A stretch of 64,000 nt of DNA from JAGQVA01 sp041391725 (GTDB taxonomy: Bacteria; Bacteroidota; Bacteroidia; J057): NCBI GenBank assembly GCA_041391725.1, contig JAWKNL010000002.1, forward strand, positions 248,001 to 312,000. The letters are read 5' to 3'. Below are positions 43,183 through 52,411 of this stretch, one piece after another. Below the pieces are notes generated by a model. It saw only the letters and a program-made list of their open reading frames with translations, did not search any database and was not told the origin of the DNA. A program made the position numbers and the translations under genes. Position 1 is the first letter of the stretch, and the number at the start of each line of letters is the position of its first letter.

Positions 43183-44211
43183 ATGGACGTCCAAAAAGAG
43201 CTCAAAGATTTTCTTAACCGGCATCAGACTGTTGGGTGGATGATTGTCTTGATGGCAGGAGGTTTTTTGCTTCAGTTGCTGATCCTTACGGTGTTTGCCG
43301 TGATGGATAAGAAAGCCAGTTATGAGTCTCTGATGTTTTCACTTGCTTTGCCGTATTCGCTAAAGTCATGGCTTTCCCAGCCCTGGAGTATTATCACCTG
43401 GCCGCTGTTTATGGTGCGCATTGATGTACTTCGGCTTCTGGTCAACGGATTGATCCTGTATGCTTTTGGCCGTATTCACCAGCAATTGCTGGGCGAACAG
43501 CGAACCCGCCGGCTGGTGATCCTGGCCGTTCCGGTCATTGGACTGGTAACCATTATTTTTTCTTCGCTGCTTTCCCTGGATACAGCCGTTCCCCCGGCCT
43601 CCAATGCCGATGTTTCTGTTCATTCGACTATTCCCGCCCAAACGCATGATGTGCTGGCGGCTGCATTGCCCAATTCGGCCCTTAATACCAATCTGTTTCA
43701 CGTCTCGGGTTTGCTTCCACTGATTATGGTTCTGGTGATTTCGTCAATTACCACAGTCCCCGGTTATCCGATTCAACTGTTTTTATTTGGTCAGGTAAAA
43801 ATCGTCTGGGTGGGAATTGCACTTCTGGGTATAGAACTGGTCTGGGCAGGCTTTTTTACCCCTCTGGGTATCGCCCTTATGGCTGCTGCATTAATGGGCT
43901 TTTTATATGTTTATGGAACAAGACGGGGCTGGGACATCACAGACATTATCTGGTCCTATTACCAGGATAGCAAACCCAAATCCCAATCCAAATCCCAGGC
44001 TAAGACTCAAATGACGGTCAGTTATAGCGCTGCCCGGGAAACACAACGCGCTGGCGGAGCCAAAACGGACCGGAAGTCGTCCGTTAGCCAGGAAGTAATA
44101 GATGATATTCTTGATAAAATTAATGCAAAAGGATACGAAAGCCTGACCCGAGAAGAAAAAGAAATTTTGTTTAAAGCTTCAAGCCAGAAAGAGGATGAAA
44201 AAAAAGAATAG
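43183..44211 (+). CDS. Rhomboid-like membrane protein, probably non-catalytic
   Basis: A 342-residue membrane protein with about six hydrophobic segments over residues 20-265 (MIVLMAGGFLLQLLILTVF, LLVNGLILYAFGRI, LVILAVPVIGLVTIIFSSLL, FGQVKIVWVGIALLGIELV). It has the general layout of a rhomboid but no GxSG serine or His motif that I can find. The cytoplasmic tail is Lys/Ser/Gln-rich, then ends with SVSQEVIDDILDKINAKGYE and SLTREEKEILFKAS, a short helical domain frequent at the C-terminus of Bacteroidota rhomboid-like proteins. It overlaps the EEP gene by 17 bp. Confidence 0.72.
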   Translation: MDVQKELKDFLNRHQTVGWMIVLMAGGFLLQLLILTVFAVMDKKASYESLMFSLALPYSLKSWLSQPWSIITWPLFMVRIDVLRLLVNGLILYAFGRIHQQLLGEQRTRRLVILAVPVIGLVTIIFSSLLSLDTAVPPASNADVSVHSTIPAQTHDVLAAALPNSALNTNLFHVSGLLPLIMVLVISSITTVPGYPIQLFLFGQVKIVWVGIALLGIELVWAGFFTPLGIALMAAALMGFLYVYGTRRGWDITDIIWSYYQDSKPKSQSKSQAKTQMTVSYSAARETQRAGGAKTDRKSSVSQEVIDDILDKINAKGYESLTREEKEILFKASSQKEDEKKE

Positions 44212-45247
44212 CGGATTATTCTACCTCTTGTTTACCGGCTTGTTCCTGCTTTTGTGCACAATCACACTTCTGGGATCGCTGGCTCCCTGGGTGGATGTTT
44301 CTCTCCTCCCTTTTATTCAGCTTATTCCCGCTGTCCTTCCGTTTTTGTTCCCGGTATTTGTGCTGTTTTTTTTCTACTATTTCAAAAAATCAGCCCGGTG
44401 GGCGGCAGTTTCTCTGGCCGCTATTTTTTGTTGTGGCTGGGTCGCAGGTAAAGATATTTCTTTTCAGAATCGCCCGGTGGAAGCTTCCGGCGGTCTTTCT
44501 GTCGCCTCCTTTAATGTGGGGACCTTCGATTTTGAGCCTGCAAAAATAGACACCGTTGCCGCCCTGATCGTCAGCATGAACCCAGATGTGATTTCCCTTC
44601 AGGAATTTCGCAACCATTTACTGGATGGTAATGTGCACTCACTCGATTATCTGAAAGAAAAACTGCAAATGCCCTACGCAGAATTTGTCCATTTGCCTGT
44701 CCATATTCACGGAGCCGTCATTTTCTCCAAATACCCGATCGTGGATATCGATACCATGTTTCTCCCCAGAAAAGAGATCAACAGCGGTATTCTGGCTACA
44801 GTCGAAACCCCGCTGGGAAAAGTTGGGGTGGGCAATATCCATCTCAGCTCATTCCAGGCTGCTCAGACACTGGAAGAAAATGATGAGGTAAAAGATAAGT
44901 TCAAAGGCGTGTGGAACCGCATCAATATTGTATTGCCCCTCCAGCAGGAAAAAGTAAATCAGGTGCTGCAAAAAACAAACGATTATCCCTATCCCATGGT
45001 CATTGCAGGAGATTTTAATTCTCCCCCGCATACCCATATCGGCTATCAGTTTCGTCAACGGTTTTCCGACAGCTTCACCGAAGCCGGAAATGGATTGGGA
45101 TGGACGTATCCGCTGGCCGGATTTCTGGGTGTTCGCATTGATTATCAATATCATACAAACGAACTGATGGCCGTGAACCACAAAATTGTTCACTCCGGTG
45201 TGTCCGATCATTACCCCATACAGGCGACTTACCATCTGGTACCGTAA
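44195..45247 (+). CDS. Endonuclease/exonuclease/phosphatase family membrane protein
   Basis: A 350-residue protein. Three N-terminal membrane helices (LFYLLFTGLFLLLCTITLLG, PFLFPVFVLFFFYYF, WAAVSLAAIFCCGWVAG) are followed by an EEP-fold catalytic domain: LSVASFNVGTFDF, DVISLQEFRNHL, IAGDFNSPPHTHIG and SGVSDHYPIQATY. The metal and catalytic residues (N, E, D-x-N, D-H) are present. Substrates of these membrane EEP proteins are not established. It ends just before the cysS promoter. Confidence 0.88.
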   Translation: MKKKNSGLFYLLFTGLFLLLCTITLLGSLAPWVDVSLLPFIQLIPAVLPFLFPVFVLFFFYYFKKSARWAAVSLAAIFCCGWVAGKDISFQNRPVEASGGLSVASFNVGTFDFEPAKIDTVAALIVSMNPDVISLQEFRNHLLDGNVHSLDYLKEKLQMPYAEFVHLPVHIHGAVIFSKYPIVDIDTMFLPRKEINSGILATVETPLGKVGVGNIHLSSFQAAQTLEENDEVKDKFKGVWNRINIVLPLQQEKVNQVLQKTNDYPYPMVIAGDFNSPPHTHIGYQFRQRFSDSFTEAGNGLGWTYPLAGFLGVRIDYQYHTNELMAVNHKIVHSGVSDHYPIQATYHLVP

Positions 45248-45253
45248 AAATTG

Positions 45254-45261
45254 TATATTTG
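45254..45261 (+). promoter_or_regulatory. -7 element upstream of cysS
   Basis: TATATTTG, a full TAnnTTTG match 48 bp before the cysS ATG. No TTG is found at the proper distance. A weak GCCC-GTAA-GGGC hairpin lies between it and the start codon. Confidence 0.5.
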
Positions 45262-45309
45262 CCCGAAATATTGAATGACCGATAACCTGGCCCGTAAGGG
45301 CTGCTTTTT

Positions 45310-46835
45310 ATGGAATCACTGACCATTTATAATTCGATCAACCGAAAGAAAGAAGTATTTGAGCCTCTAAAACCCCCGTTTGTGGGTATGTATGTCTGCG
45401 GCCCTACCGTATATGGCAATGCCCACCTGGGGCACGCGCGCTCAGCTATTACTTTTGATACTTTATTCCGCTACCTTCAGCATCTGGGTTATAAGGTTCG
45501 CTATGTGCGAAATATTACCGATGTAGGCCACCTCGAAAATGATGCAGACGAAGGGGACAGCAAAGTGGAAAAACAGGCCAGGGTCGAACAACTGGAGCCG
45601 ATGGAAGTGGCGCAACGGTATTACAATTCCTATGTGGAGGATATGACTGCGCTTAATCTCCTTCGTCCCAGCATCGAACCCCGCGCAACCGGTCATATTA
45701 CCGAACAGATTGAGGCGATTCAGGAAATTCTCAACAACGGATACGCCTATGAAATCAATGGCTCGGTGTATTTTGACGTAGCGGCCTACAACAAGGATTT
45801 TAAATACGGCATCCTTTCCGGCCGCGACCTGGAAAATATGATGGCTGAATCCCGCGACAACCTCGAAGGCCAGGGCGAAAAACGCAACCCCGCCGATTTT
45901 GCCCTGTGGAAAAACGCAAGCCCGTCGCATATCATGCGCTGGAACTCTCCCTGGGGCGTGGGTTTTCCCGGATGGCATATCGAATGTACGGTAATGAGCA
46001 CCAAGTACCTGGGGGTAAAATACGATATTCATGGAGGCGGAATGGACCTTATTTTCCCGCACCACGAAGCCGAAATCGCCCAGTCAAATGCATGCAACTG
46101 CCATTTGCCGCGCAGAACAACATGGCGAAGGCAAAGTACTGGCTCCACAACAATATGATCACCTACGAAGGACAAAGATGGGAAAATCGCTGGGGGAAAT
46201 GCGATCAGCCTGGAAACAGTTTTTTGTCTGGCGATCACCCGCTGCTGGAACAGGCCTATTCCCCGCCAATATTCGCTTTTTATCCTTCAGGCTCACTACA
46301 GAGTACTGGACTTCTCCAATCTGGCACTACAGGCCTCCGATAAGGCACTAGAGCCGGATGCTCGACACCATCAAACGCCTGAATGCCATTGAGGCCCGAT
46401 ACCCGTGCCGTAGCCGTGAATCCCGCCTTTGAGGAAAATCTGACTTCCTTTGCCGCTGATGTCACCGCTGCCATGAACGATGACCTAAATACAGCCAGAG
46501 TGATCGCCCGGATGTTTGATACCCTTCCGGTAATCAATCAGTTGTTTAAGGATAAAGCGGCGGGTTTTGCTGTCAATCCTGACACTTTCAACAGCTTCCG
46601 CCAGTTTTTCCTGAATGTATTCACCGACTGGCTCGGCATGAGTGTGGAAGGTGGCGAAGACAATCAGGCGAAAGATACAATCGACGGACTGATGGGGGTC
46701 ATTCTTCAGCTCAGAGGGCAGGCCCGGAAGGATAAAAACTGGGCCGTTTCAGACCTGATCCGCGACGAACTGGCAAAGGTAAAAATCAAACTGGAGGACA
46801 CCAAAGAAGGTACCGACTGGTATTATGAACAATAA
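45310..46835 (+). CDS. cysS: Cysteinyl-tRNA synthetase, multiply frameshifted
   Basis: An essential enzyme that charges tRNA-Cys. The N-terminal 267 codons are clean: the zinc-site Cys and HIGH-like signature CGPTVYGNAHLGHARSA, then NPADFALWK and GGGMDLIFPHHEAEIAQSN. From about 46105 to 46420 the frame changes roughly ten times. Piecing the three frames together recovers NNMAKAKYWLHNNMITYEGQ, a KMGKSLG loop (KMSKS variant) and SGDHPLLEQAYSP. After 46420 the frame is clean to the stop (DVTAAMNDDLNTARVIARMF ... GTDWYYEQ). The repaired length, about 500 residues, is normal. Since a cell needs this gene, the damaged 300 bp are most likely sequence error. Confidence 0.88.
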
Positions 46836-47817
46836 ACTTTCCATACCCATCGTGCGATCCCTTTTGCTGCTGGCAGGAGGGATCGCCCTTTTTCTTTTCG
46901 CCTGTAACGGGGGAACGGAAAATAAAAAAACACCGGAAACCCCACCGGTAGCCAAGGACATTCCTATTCCGGCTTTTCAGGCCGAAAATGCCTTTGCCCA
47001 CATTGAAAAACAGCTTTCTTTTGGCCCACGGGTTCCCAATACTGCGGGCCATGCTGCCTGTGCCGACTGGATAATCGCCGAATTAAAAGCTGCTGGTGCT
47101 CAGGTAACGACGCAGCCGGCTGTGGTTCAGGCTTTTAACAATACACCCCTGAACATGATCAATATCATCGGCTCGTTTCACCCTGAAAAACAACGCCGGA
47201 TCATGCTGACAGCCCACTGGGATACCCGCCCTTTTGCCGATGAAGATTCTGTCAGAAAAGACGAACCCATCCCCGGCGCCAACGACGGAGGAAGCGGGGT
47301 AGGGGTGTTGCTGGAAATTGCCCGTATCATCGGGCAGGAAGCCCCTCAGGTGGGAGTTGATATTTTTTTCTGGGATGCCGAGGATTATGGCAATTCGGAT
47401 GTCCCCAATTCTTACTGCCTGGGCTCTCAATACTGGGCGCAAAACAAACATAAACCCAATTACACCGCCATGTATGGTATAAACCTCGATATGGTTGGTG
47501 CCAAAGACGCCATTTTCTCCAAGGAAGGCCACTCGCTCCAATATGCCCCCAATGTAGTTGAAAAAGTCTGGCATCAGGCGCACCTGCTGGGCTTCGGACA
47601 GTATTTTTCTATTCAGCGAACTGACCCTATTATCGACGATCATGTGTATATAAGTGTAAGAGGAAACGTAGGTACAATAGATATCATCGATCAGCCCGAG
47701 GGCAGGGGATTTTTCAAACACTGGCATACCCACGGAGATGATATTGAGGCCATCTCCAAAGAAACGCTTCAGGCAGTGGGACAGACGCTGCTGGCAGTGA
47801 TTTACAAAGAACAATAG
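46825..47817 (+). CDS. M28-family lipoprotein, glutaminyl-peptide cyclotransferase-like
   Basis: A 330-residue zinc-dependent M28-fold protein. The lipobox is ALFLFAC near residue 27, so it is probably lipid-anchored in the envelope. Motifs are LTAHWDTRPFAD (His and Asp ligands), PGANDGGSGVGVLLE, FWDAEDYGN and the late His in FFKHWHTHGDDIEA. These fit bacterial animal-type glutaminyl cyclases, which turn N-terminal Gln into pyroglutamate; many exported Bacteroidota proteins start with Gln after signal-peptide cleavage. An aminopeptidase role is the alternative. Its ATG lies inside the last cysS codons (11-bp overlap). Confidence 0.87.
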   Translation: MNNKLSIPIVRSLLLLAGGIALFLFACNGGTENKKTPETPPVAKDIPIPAFQAENAFAHIEKQLSFGPRVPNTAGHAACADWIIAELKAAGAQVTTQPAVVQAFNNTPLNMINIIGSFHPEKQRRIMLTAHWDTRPFADEDSVRKDEPIPGANDGGSGVGVLLEIARIIGQEAPQVGVDIFFWDAEDYGNSDVPNSYCLGSQYWAQNKHKPNYTAMYGINLDMVGAKDAIFSKEGHSLQYAPNVVEKVWHQAHLLGFGQYFSIQRTDPIIDDHVYISVRGNVGTIDIIDQPEGRGFFKHWHTHGDDIEAISKETLQAVGQTLLAVIYKEQ

Positions 47818-47826
47818 CCAGCCGCT

Positions 47827-48885
47827 ATGGTCGGGTTGATGGCAATATCTGTATTCGTTTATCTGACTATTCAGATATGGATATTTACAGGGTGGATGAA
47901 AATCCGGCCCGTCAACAAGAGCCTACCTGCCCGGCCAGTTTCTGTTATCATTGCCGCACATAACGAATCCTCCAACCTGAGAAAGCATATTCCTGCGGTT
48001 CTCAGCTTACAATACCCTGATTTTGAGGTGATTGTTGTGCTTGACAGAAGTGATGACGACAGTAAGGCCTATCTGGACGGAATCGGAGACAGAAGACTGC
48101 GGGTACTGGAGATAACTGAGACACCGCCCGGGTGGTCACCCAAAAAATGGGCGTTGACAGCGGGAATAAGAGAAGCCGCAAATGAACACCTGGCTTTCAC
48201 AGACGCCGATTGTCAGCCGGGACCAGGCTGGCTGGAAGAAATCAACCGCTGCTTTACCGGCAAAACAGAACTTGTACTGGGCTTAAGCCCTTATTTTGTT
48301 TTTCCGGGTTGGCTCAACCGGTTGATTCAGTTTGAGACGACTTATGCCGTGTTTCAGTATATCGGGCTGGCTGTCAGGGGTTTACCCTATATGGGAGTAG
48401 GGAGGAATTTGGCATATACCCGGACTTTCTTTGAAAAAAATGGCGGCTTTGAAGCCTTTCGCCAAAGGCTTTCCGGTGATGATGACCTGCTGGTCAATGC
48501 GTATGCCATACCCGAAACAACAGGTGTAATGATTGCCAGAGAAGGGTTGGTATATTCTGATCCGAAACAGACGTGGAAAGCCTGGTTCAGGCAGAAGTTA
48601 CGGCATGTTAGTAGTTCGTCCGGTTATTCGGCAAAAACAAAAATAATTTTGGGGATTTTCCACCTTTCGCATGCCGGATTTTATCTGTTTGGCGGGTTTG
48701 TTTTAGCAAATGACCTAACAGGTTGGCCATTTTTTGCGTTATATATCATAAGAATTTTCATTAGTGGGGTATTAAGGAGCATATTGGGGGAAAGTTGGGG
48801 CAGCGTCGTATCTGGTATTATCCTGTTTTGGATTTTTTGTTTTTATCTACACCATCAGCCGTTCCAATTGACTAATCAGAAAGCT
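47827..48885 (+). CDS. Membrane GT2 glycosyltransferase (3' end uncertain)
   Basis: An N-terminal membrane helix, then a GT2 domain: VSVIIAAHNESSNLRKHIPA, FEVIVVLDRSDDDS, LAFTDADCQPGPGWL (DxD) and GDDDLLVNAY. C-terminal hydrophobic segments follow. The frame stays open to 48987, but the last 35 residues are basic and really correspond to the out-of-frame start of the sigma factor. Another frame ends at 48873 after FIYTISRSN, a more natural C-terminus. I therefore place the end near 48873-48885 with a probable indel in the T-rich stretch at 48833-48846. Likely product: a cell-envelope glycan or glycolipid; substrate unknown. Confidence 0.82.
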
Positions 48886-48888
48886 TCC

Positions 48889-49501
48889 ATGGATCTTAAC
48901 ACCCAAAGTTCCAAAATACGCAAGAAGACCGCGATCTTGTGGCGGCAGCGAAAAGAGGAGAGCCGAATGCATTCAGACTTTGCTTAAAAAATACCGTAAG
49001 TCGGCATATTATATGCTCCTGAAGATGGTCAAAAATCCCGATGATGCCGGAGGATCTGACCCAGCTTTGCCAAAGCCTTCAATTCATCGATAAATTCGAT
49101 TCCAAATTTGCCTTCTCTTACCTGGCTGTTTCGCATTGCTACCAACAACTGCATTGACTATATCCGTAAAAAGAGGGTGCAGACGGTCTCTTTCGACGCG
49201 CCTGTAGAGGGGGACGACGGTTCTTCCATGCGATTTGATGAAGACCGGAAGATCTTGATCCCAATGAAAGCATGTTAAAGGATCAGCGCCGTCGTTATCT
49301 CAAAATGGCGATTGAGCGTTTGCAGTTCGAAAAATATCGTGTGCTGTTAATCTGCGATACTTCCAGAGCTGTCCTATGAAGAAGTAGCGGAAGAATTGCA
49401 GATTCCGCTGGGGACAGTTAAAGCGCAGTTTTTCGCGCACGAGCTCAATCAGAACTCAAAGACCTGCGCCTACAGATGTAGAATATCTGCAATTATACTA
49501 A
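48889..49501 (+). pseudogene. ECF-type sigma-70 factor, broken by multiple indels
   Basis: Reading across frames recovers a typical sigma factor of about 200 residues: MDLNTQSSKIRK, DRDLVAAAKRGEPNAF, KKYRKSAYYMLLKMVKNPDD (region 2), FRIATNNCIDYIRKKRVQTV, a linker, then LSYEEVAEELQIPLGTVKAQ (region 4 helix-turn-helix) and the end EYLQLY. At least six small indels interrupt it, e.g. near 48925, 49055, 49240, 49340 and 49430. Consensus error is my preferred cause because the neighbouring genes are hit too, but real decay cannot be excluded. The first gene of the window has an anti-sigma-like N-terminus but is far away. Confidence 0.8.
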
Positions 49502-49608
49502 CCGGAAAGCGGTTTGCTGAAAACTTGTTTGTATTCGATCTATATTCGTGAATTCGTAAGCTGCTCCTATCAAAGTTGATGGTTTGCAAACCACTTCGTT
49601 TGAGTATA

Positions 49609-50451
49609 CTATGGCTTCCAGATCTCCCTGTAGCCAATAATCTGAATACCTTTTCTGGCAGATAACCGCTTTCTACTTTTTCGCTGGTGAAAAGGTCAGT
49701 TACTCCCTGCCGGTCGGTTGCCACATTTTCATATCCGATGTGATGAACTGCGCGTAGTTCTTCATTGTCCAGAATTCGGGTGATCGACAAACAGGTAGGT
49801 TTTTCCCGGTTTGAGTTTGCCGAGCATTTGGATGAAATCCTGGATTTTTTCCTCTGAAGTACCCTTGTCCGTCAGACCACTGATTCTACCTCGATATTCA
49901 GATAGGTCAATATCTATTTCGTATTCGTGCGCCAGCCTTTTTCCAATGCCTTCACTTCTTCACTCAGGCGGGTGCATCCCATGTGCGCAGAGACGTGGCT
50001 GGATTTGAGGCAGGTGGCGGAGAGCCGTTTCAATCTGGGCGCGAAGTTCTCGATATCTTCTATTTTCCATTCATTGTCCATAACGCCTTTAGTCTGATAG
50101 GTTGCGTTGGGAAATACCATAGGATAAAAATAGCCGTCTTCATCCGTAATACTTGGGCAATCGGTCAGGGGGCCATTTGATATTGTCCCACTCACTGCAA
50201 TCGCCAGGTGAACGCCCACATCAATGCCGGATTTTTTTGAGCATGCGAACCGCTTCGGGAAACCAGGAGAGGGGACGAGCGAACTGATAGGAAGATTGAA
50301 ATCCCTCCCACAGGATTTCAGTGATAGCTATATTACCCGAGTGCGCGTAGCCTATATCATCACCGCGAACGATCAGGCGTGCAGCAGGCTTTTGGGCAGC
50401 ACAGGAGAGGAAAGAAAAACTAATGAGAATAACAGGGATTATAGGTTTCAT
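49609..50451 (-). pseudogene. ChbG/YdjC-family deacetylase lipoprotein, frameshifted
   Basis: The minus-strand pieces join into one protein of about 290 residues. A lipoprotein signal (ILISFSFLSC) is followed by LIVRGDDIGYAHSGN (metal-binding DD), WFPEAVRMLKK, VGVHLAIAVSG, GYFYPMVFPNATYQTKGVM, HVSAHMGCTRLSEEVKALEK, ELRAVHHIGYENVATDRQGV and TDLFTSEKV. In the right frame it ends GIQIIGYREIWKP at 49609. These are the marks of YdjC-type carbohydrate deacetylases. About four indels (near 50220, 49915, 49800 and 49660) break it. It lies in the same error-rich zone as the sigma factor. Confidence 0.8.
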
Positions 50452-50518
50452 TGGATTATTTTGAGGAATAAAAGAACTTAAACTAAACGAATTCGCCAGG
50501 AAAAAACAATAACAAATG

Positions 50519-50534
50519 TTGACTAAATAGTCAA
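50519..50534. promoter_or_regulatory. Inverted repeat over a -33 box
   Basis: TTGACTA-AA-TAGTCAA is a perfect palindrome with 7-bp arms and a 2-bp centre. Its first three bases form the TTG -33 element of the promoter at 50519-50550, so a protein bound here would block it. Candidate binders are the products of the small genes just downstream. Confidence 0.6.
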
Positions 50535-50550
50535 TTTTTTTTTATCTTTG
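50519..50550 (+). promoter_or_regulatory. Promoter of the DUF4160/DUF2442 pair
   Basis: TTG at 50519-50521, a 21-bp spacer with a T9 run, then TATCTTTG at 50543-50550. It fully matches the Bacteroidota consensus and lies 20 bp before the first possible ATG (50570). Confidence 0.6.
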
Positions 50551-50569
50551 GTGAAAACCAGTTGAAAAC

Positions 50570-50691
50570 ATGCCTCTAAAACCTATCGAGGACAACTTCC
50601 GGTTAAACAGAGAAAACGCGTCATAGAATGGGCTAGTAAAAACCAGGAATTCCTCATTTCAAAATGGAATGAATTTAACCCTGATAAGTAA
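50570..50691 (+). pseudogene. DUF4160-like remnant
   Basis: About 40 codons read MPLKPIEDNFRLNREN and, after one frame change near 50625, RVIEWASKNQEFLISKWNEF then NPDK. The second part resembles the end of DUF4160 proteins ('VIEWAxxNxEFLxxxWxxxNP'). The N-terminal domain is missing. The stop is 4 bp before the DUF2442-like start, the usual gene order of this pair. Confidence 0.5.
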
Positions 50692-50695
50692 TTAT

Positions 50696-51062
50696 ATGAA
50701 AGGTTTGCGCAGTATCCCCAAAATTTTAAAAATTAATGAAGTAGATGGATTTATGGTGTCGTGCCTGTTTAACAATGGCGAATCACGGGTAATTGATTTT
50801 AAAAGTTTTTTTCAGAGCCGAAATAACTATTCGGAGAAGCACCCGCATTTTAAATTATTAATGAAGATATCCGGGAATTTGACCAGATTGAGGTTATGGG
50901 TAATGATGCGTCACGGCGTAATACTGGTATTTACGCTCAGGATTATTCAGGGGGAGAAGGTGTTTTACCCATACGATGTGGATCCGGTTGTACTATTCGG
51001 AATACAGTATCCTTGATAAAAACGACATATCAGAATTGATTAATGAAAGAAGTCACAGGTGT
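50696..51062 (+). pseudogene. DUF2442-like protein, frameshifted
   Basis: From the ATG at 50696 it reads SIPKILKINEVDGFMVSCLF then NNGESRVIDFKSFFQ, the DUF2442 pattern of a short strand pair responding to 'FxNGExRxxDF'. Frame changes near 50863, 50905 and 50955 then break it; other frames give DIREFDQIEVMG, NTGIYAQDYSG, PYDVDPVVLFG and SILDKNDISELINERS. DUF4160/DUF2442 pairs are common in bacterial accessory DNA; their function is not settled. Confidence 0.5.
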
Positions 51063-51239
51063 TAGCTGGTTTGACCAGGAACAATTGGCTCAAAAAGTGG
51101 TACGAGTAAACATTATTTGTGCTGAAAAATTCAAAAAATCGGATATCGAACTTTCTGACCCTGAAAAAAATCATTGAGGCCGGGCTGGGAAAACGGCTGA
51201 GTATCCAAATTGTTTAAAGCATCACTAACTTCACAGTTC
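51063..51239 (+). other. Short stretch with broken coding scraps
   Basis: The plus strand shows pieces such as WFDQEQLAQKVVRVN and IIEAGLGKRLSIQIV, ending in TAA at 51214-51216, in different frames. It may be the end of another small gene in the error-rich zone. I cannot name it. Confidence 0.3.
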
Positions 51240-51824
51240 ATGAAAAAACAACCCGCAAAGGAATTCCCGATTCTGCCTTTTCCCACTCAGAATGATTTTG
51301 AGTTATGGCTTTCCCAAAACCACGACCAGTGTGATGGGATTTGGATGCAGTTCTACAAAAAAGGATCGGGCGTAGAAACCATCGTGTACGCCGAAGCGCT
51401 TGATGTAGCTCTTTGTTATGGCTGGATAGACAGTCAGACCAACAAATACGATGAACTTTCCTACCTGCAAAAATTTACTCCCCGCAGGAAAAAGAGTTTG
51501 TGGTCAAAACGCAACCGCGAACATATCGCCCGCCTCGAACAGGAAGGACGGATTCAGCCCTCAGGCTGGAAAGAAATTGAAGCCGCCAAAGCCGATGGCA
51601 GGTGGGACACTGCCTACGATAGTCCGGCCAATATTACAGTACCCGATGACTTTATGAAATTATTGGCAAAAGATCCCGACGCCCTGGCATTTTTCCAGAC
51701 ACTCAACAAAACCAATACCTATTACGTCGCCTTCCAGCTTCAGACTGCCAAAAAGCCGGAGACGCGGGAGCGCAGGATGTTGGCTATTCTGGAGAAACTG
51801 AGCAGAGGAGAGAAGTTTTATTGA
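51240..51824 (+). CDS. YdeI/OmpD-associated family protein
   Basis: A 194-residue cytoplasmic protein. The start is the ATG at 51240 (MKKQPAKEFPILPFPTQNDF); the longer frame adds only non-conserved residues. Family marks are DGIWMQFYKKGSG, YAEALDVALCYGWIDSQTNK, FTPRRKKSLWSKRN and the C-terminal ETRERRMLAILEKLSRGE. The family is linked by name to bacteriocin protection and OmpD, but the biochemical role is not established. The clean frame begins here, marking the end of the indel-rich zone. Confidence 0.85.
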   Translation: MKKQPAKEFPILPFPTQNDFELWLSQNHDQCDGIWMQFYKKGSGVETIVYAEALDVALCYGWIDSQTNKYDELSYLQKFTPRRKKSLWSKRNREHIARLEQEGRIQPSGWKEIEAAKADGRWDTAYDSPANITVPDDFMKLLAKDPDALAFFQTLNKTNTYYVAFQLQTAKKPETRERRMLAILEKLSRGEKFY

Positions 51825-51906
51825 GTGGAGTTGCGCCGCAGGGCGTAAATGCGCAATGTTGGTAGCTCCATTCGGAGAATATCCGAATATCGTGTACATT
51901 TATGCT

Positions 51907-52404
51907 ATGAAACCTGTTTGTTTTGTTTTATCGCTCTTGCTCTTCTGTATGGTGGCTGTCAGGGCTCAACAGCCGGAAATGGAGCCGGGACAGCTTGAAA
52001 TTCGTATCAATCATCAGCTCGTAACTCCGGAGGAATTTGGTCGGTATATTTTCTGTATGAATGGAAATGACACCATCTCCCTCGCTTATCTGCCAATGGA
52101 TGTTGTGGAGTCGGAAGACTATGTGCTGTTTAATATCGAACTGGTTGCTCAGGCCAACCTCGGGCAGCCGCAGTTTATGGGCCGGATCGACAAAAGTGAG
52201 CCGGGAAAAACGCCTGAAATCAGCTTCCGCCTTGCGCAGTTGCAAACTTCGGCAATCCTTGCCCCCACGGCCAATGCTATCCGCGGCAGCCTTCAGGTGC
52301 AAAGTGTGCTCAAAGTCTCCGGCAACCGCATGCTCGAAGTCATTAATCTGGGAGAGAAGGGATTACTTCCGCTCAATATGGTGCCGGTTTGCCCGCTGAA
52401 ATAG
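51907..52404 (+). CDS. Small exported protein of unknown function
   Basis: 165 residues, starting at the ATG at 51907 (MKPVCFVLSLLLFCMVAVRA), a good signal peptide followed by QQ. The mature part is beta-rich with no motif I recognise (LEIRINHQLVTPEEFGRYIF, SLAYLPMDVVESEDYV). It converges on malQ, with 7 bp between the stops. Confidence 0.7.
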   Translation: MKPVCFVLSLLLFCMVAVRAQQPEMEPGQLEIRINHQLVTPEEFGRYIFCMNGNDTISLAYLPMDVVESEDYVLFNIELVAQANLGQPQFMGRIDKSEPGKTPEISFRLAQLQTSAILAPTANAIRGSLQVQSVLKVSGNRMLEVINLGEKGLLPLNMVPVCPLK

Positions 52405-52411
52405 GTATCCA

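Noticed and set aside
45286..45308. GCCC-GTAA-GGGC followed by T5 as a terminator
   Set aside because: The stem is only 4 bp and it lies between the cysS -7 box and its ATG, where a terminator would block an essential gene.
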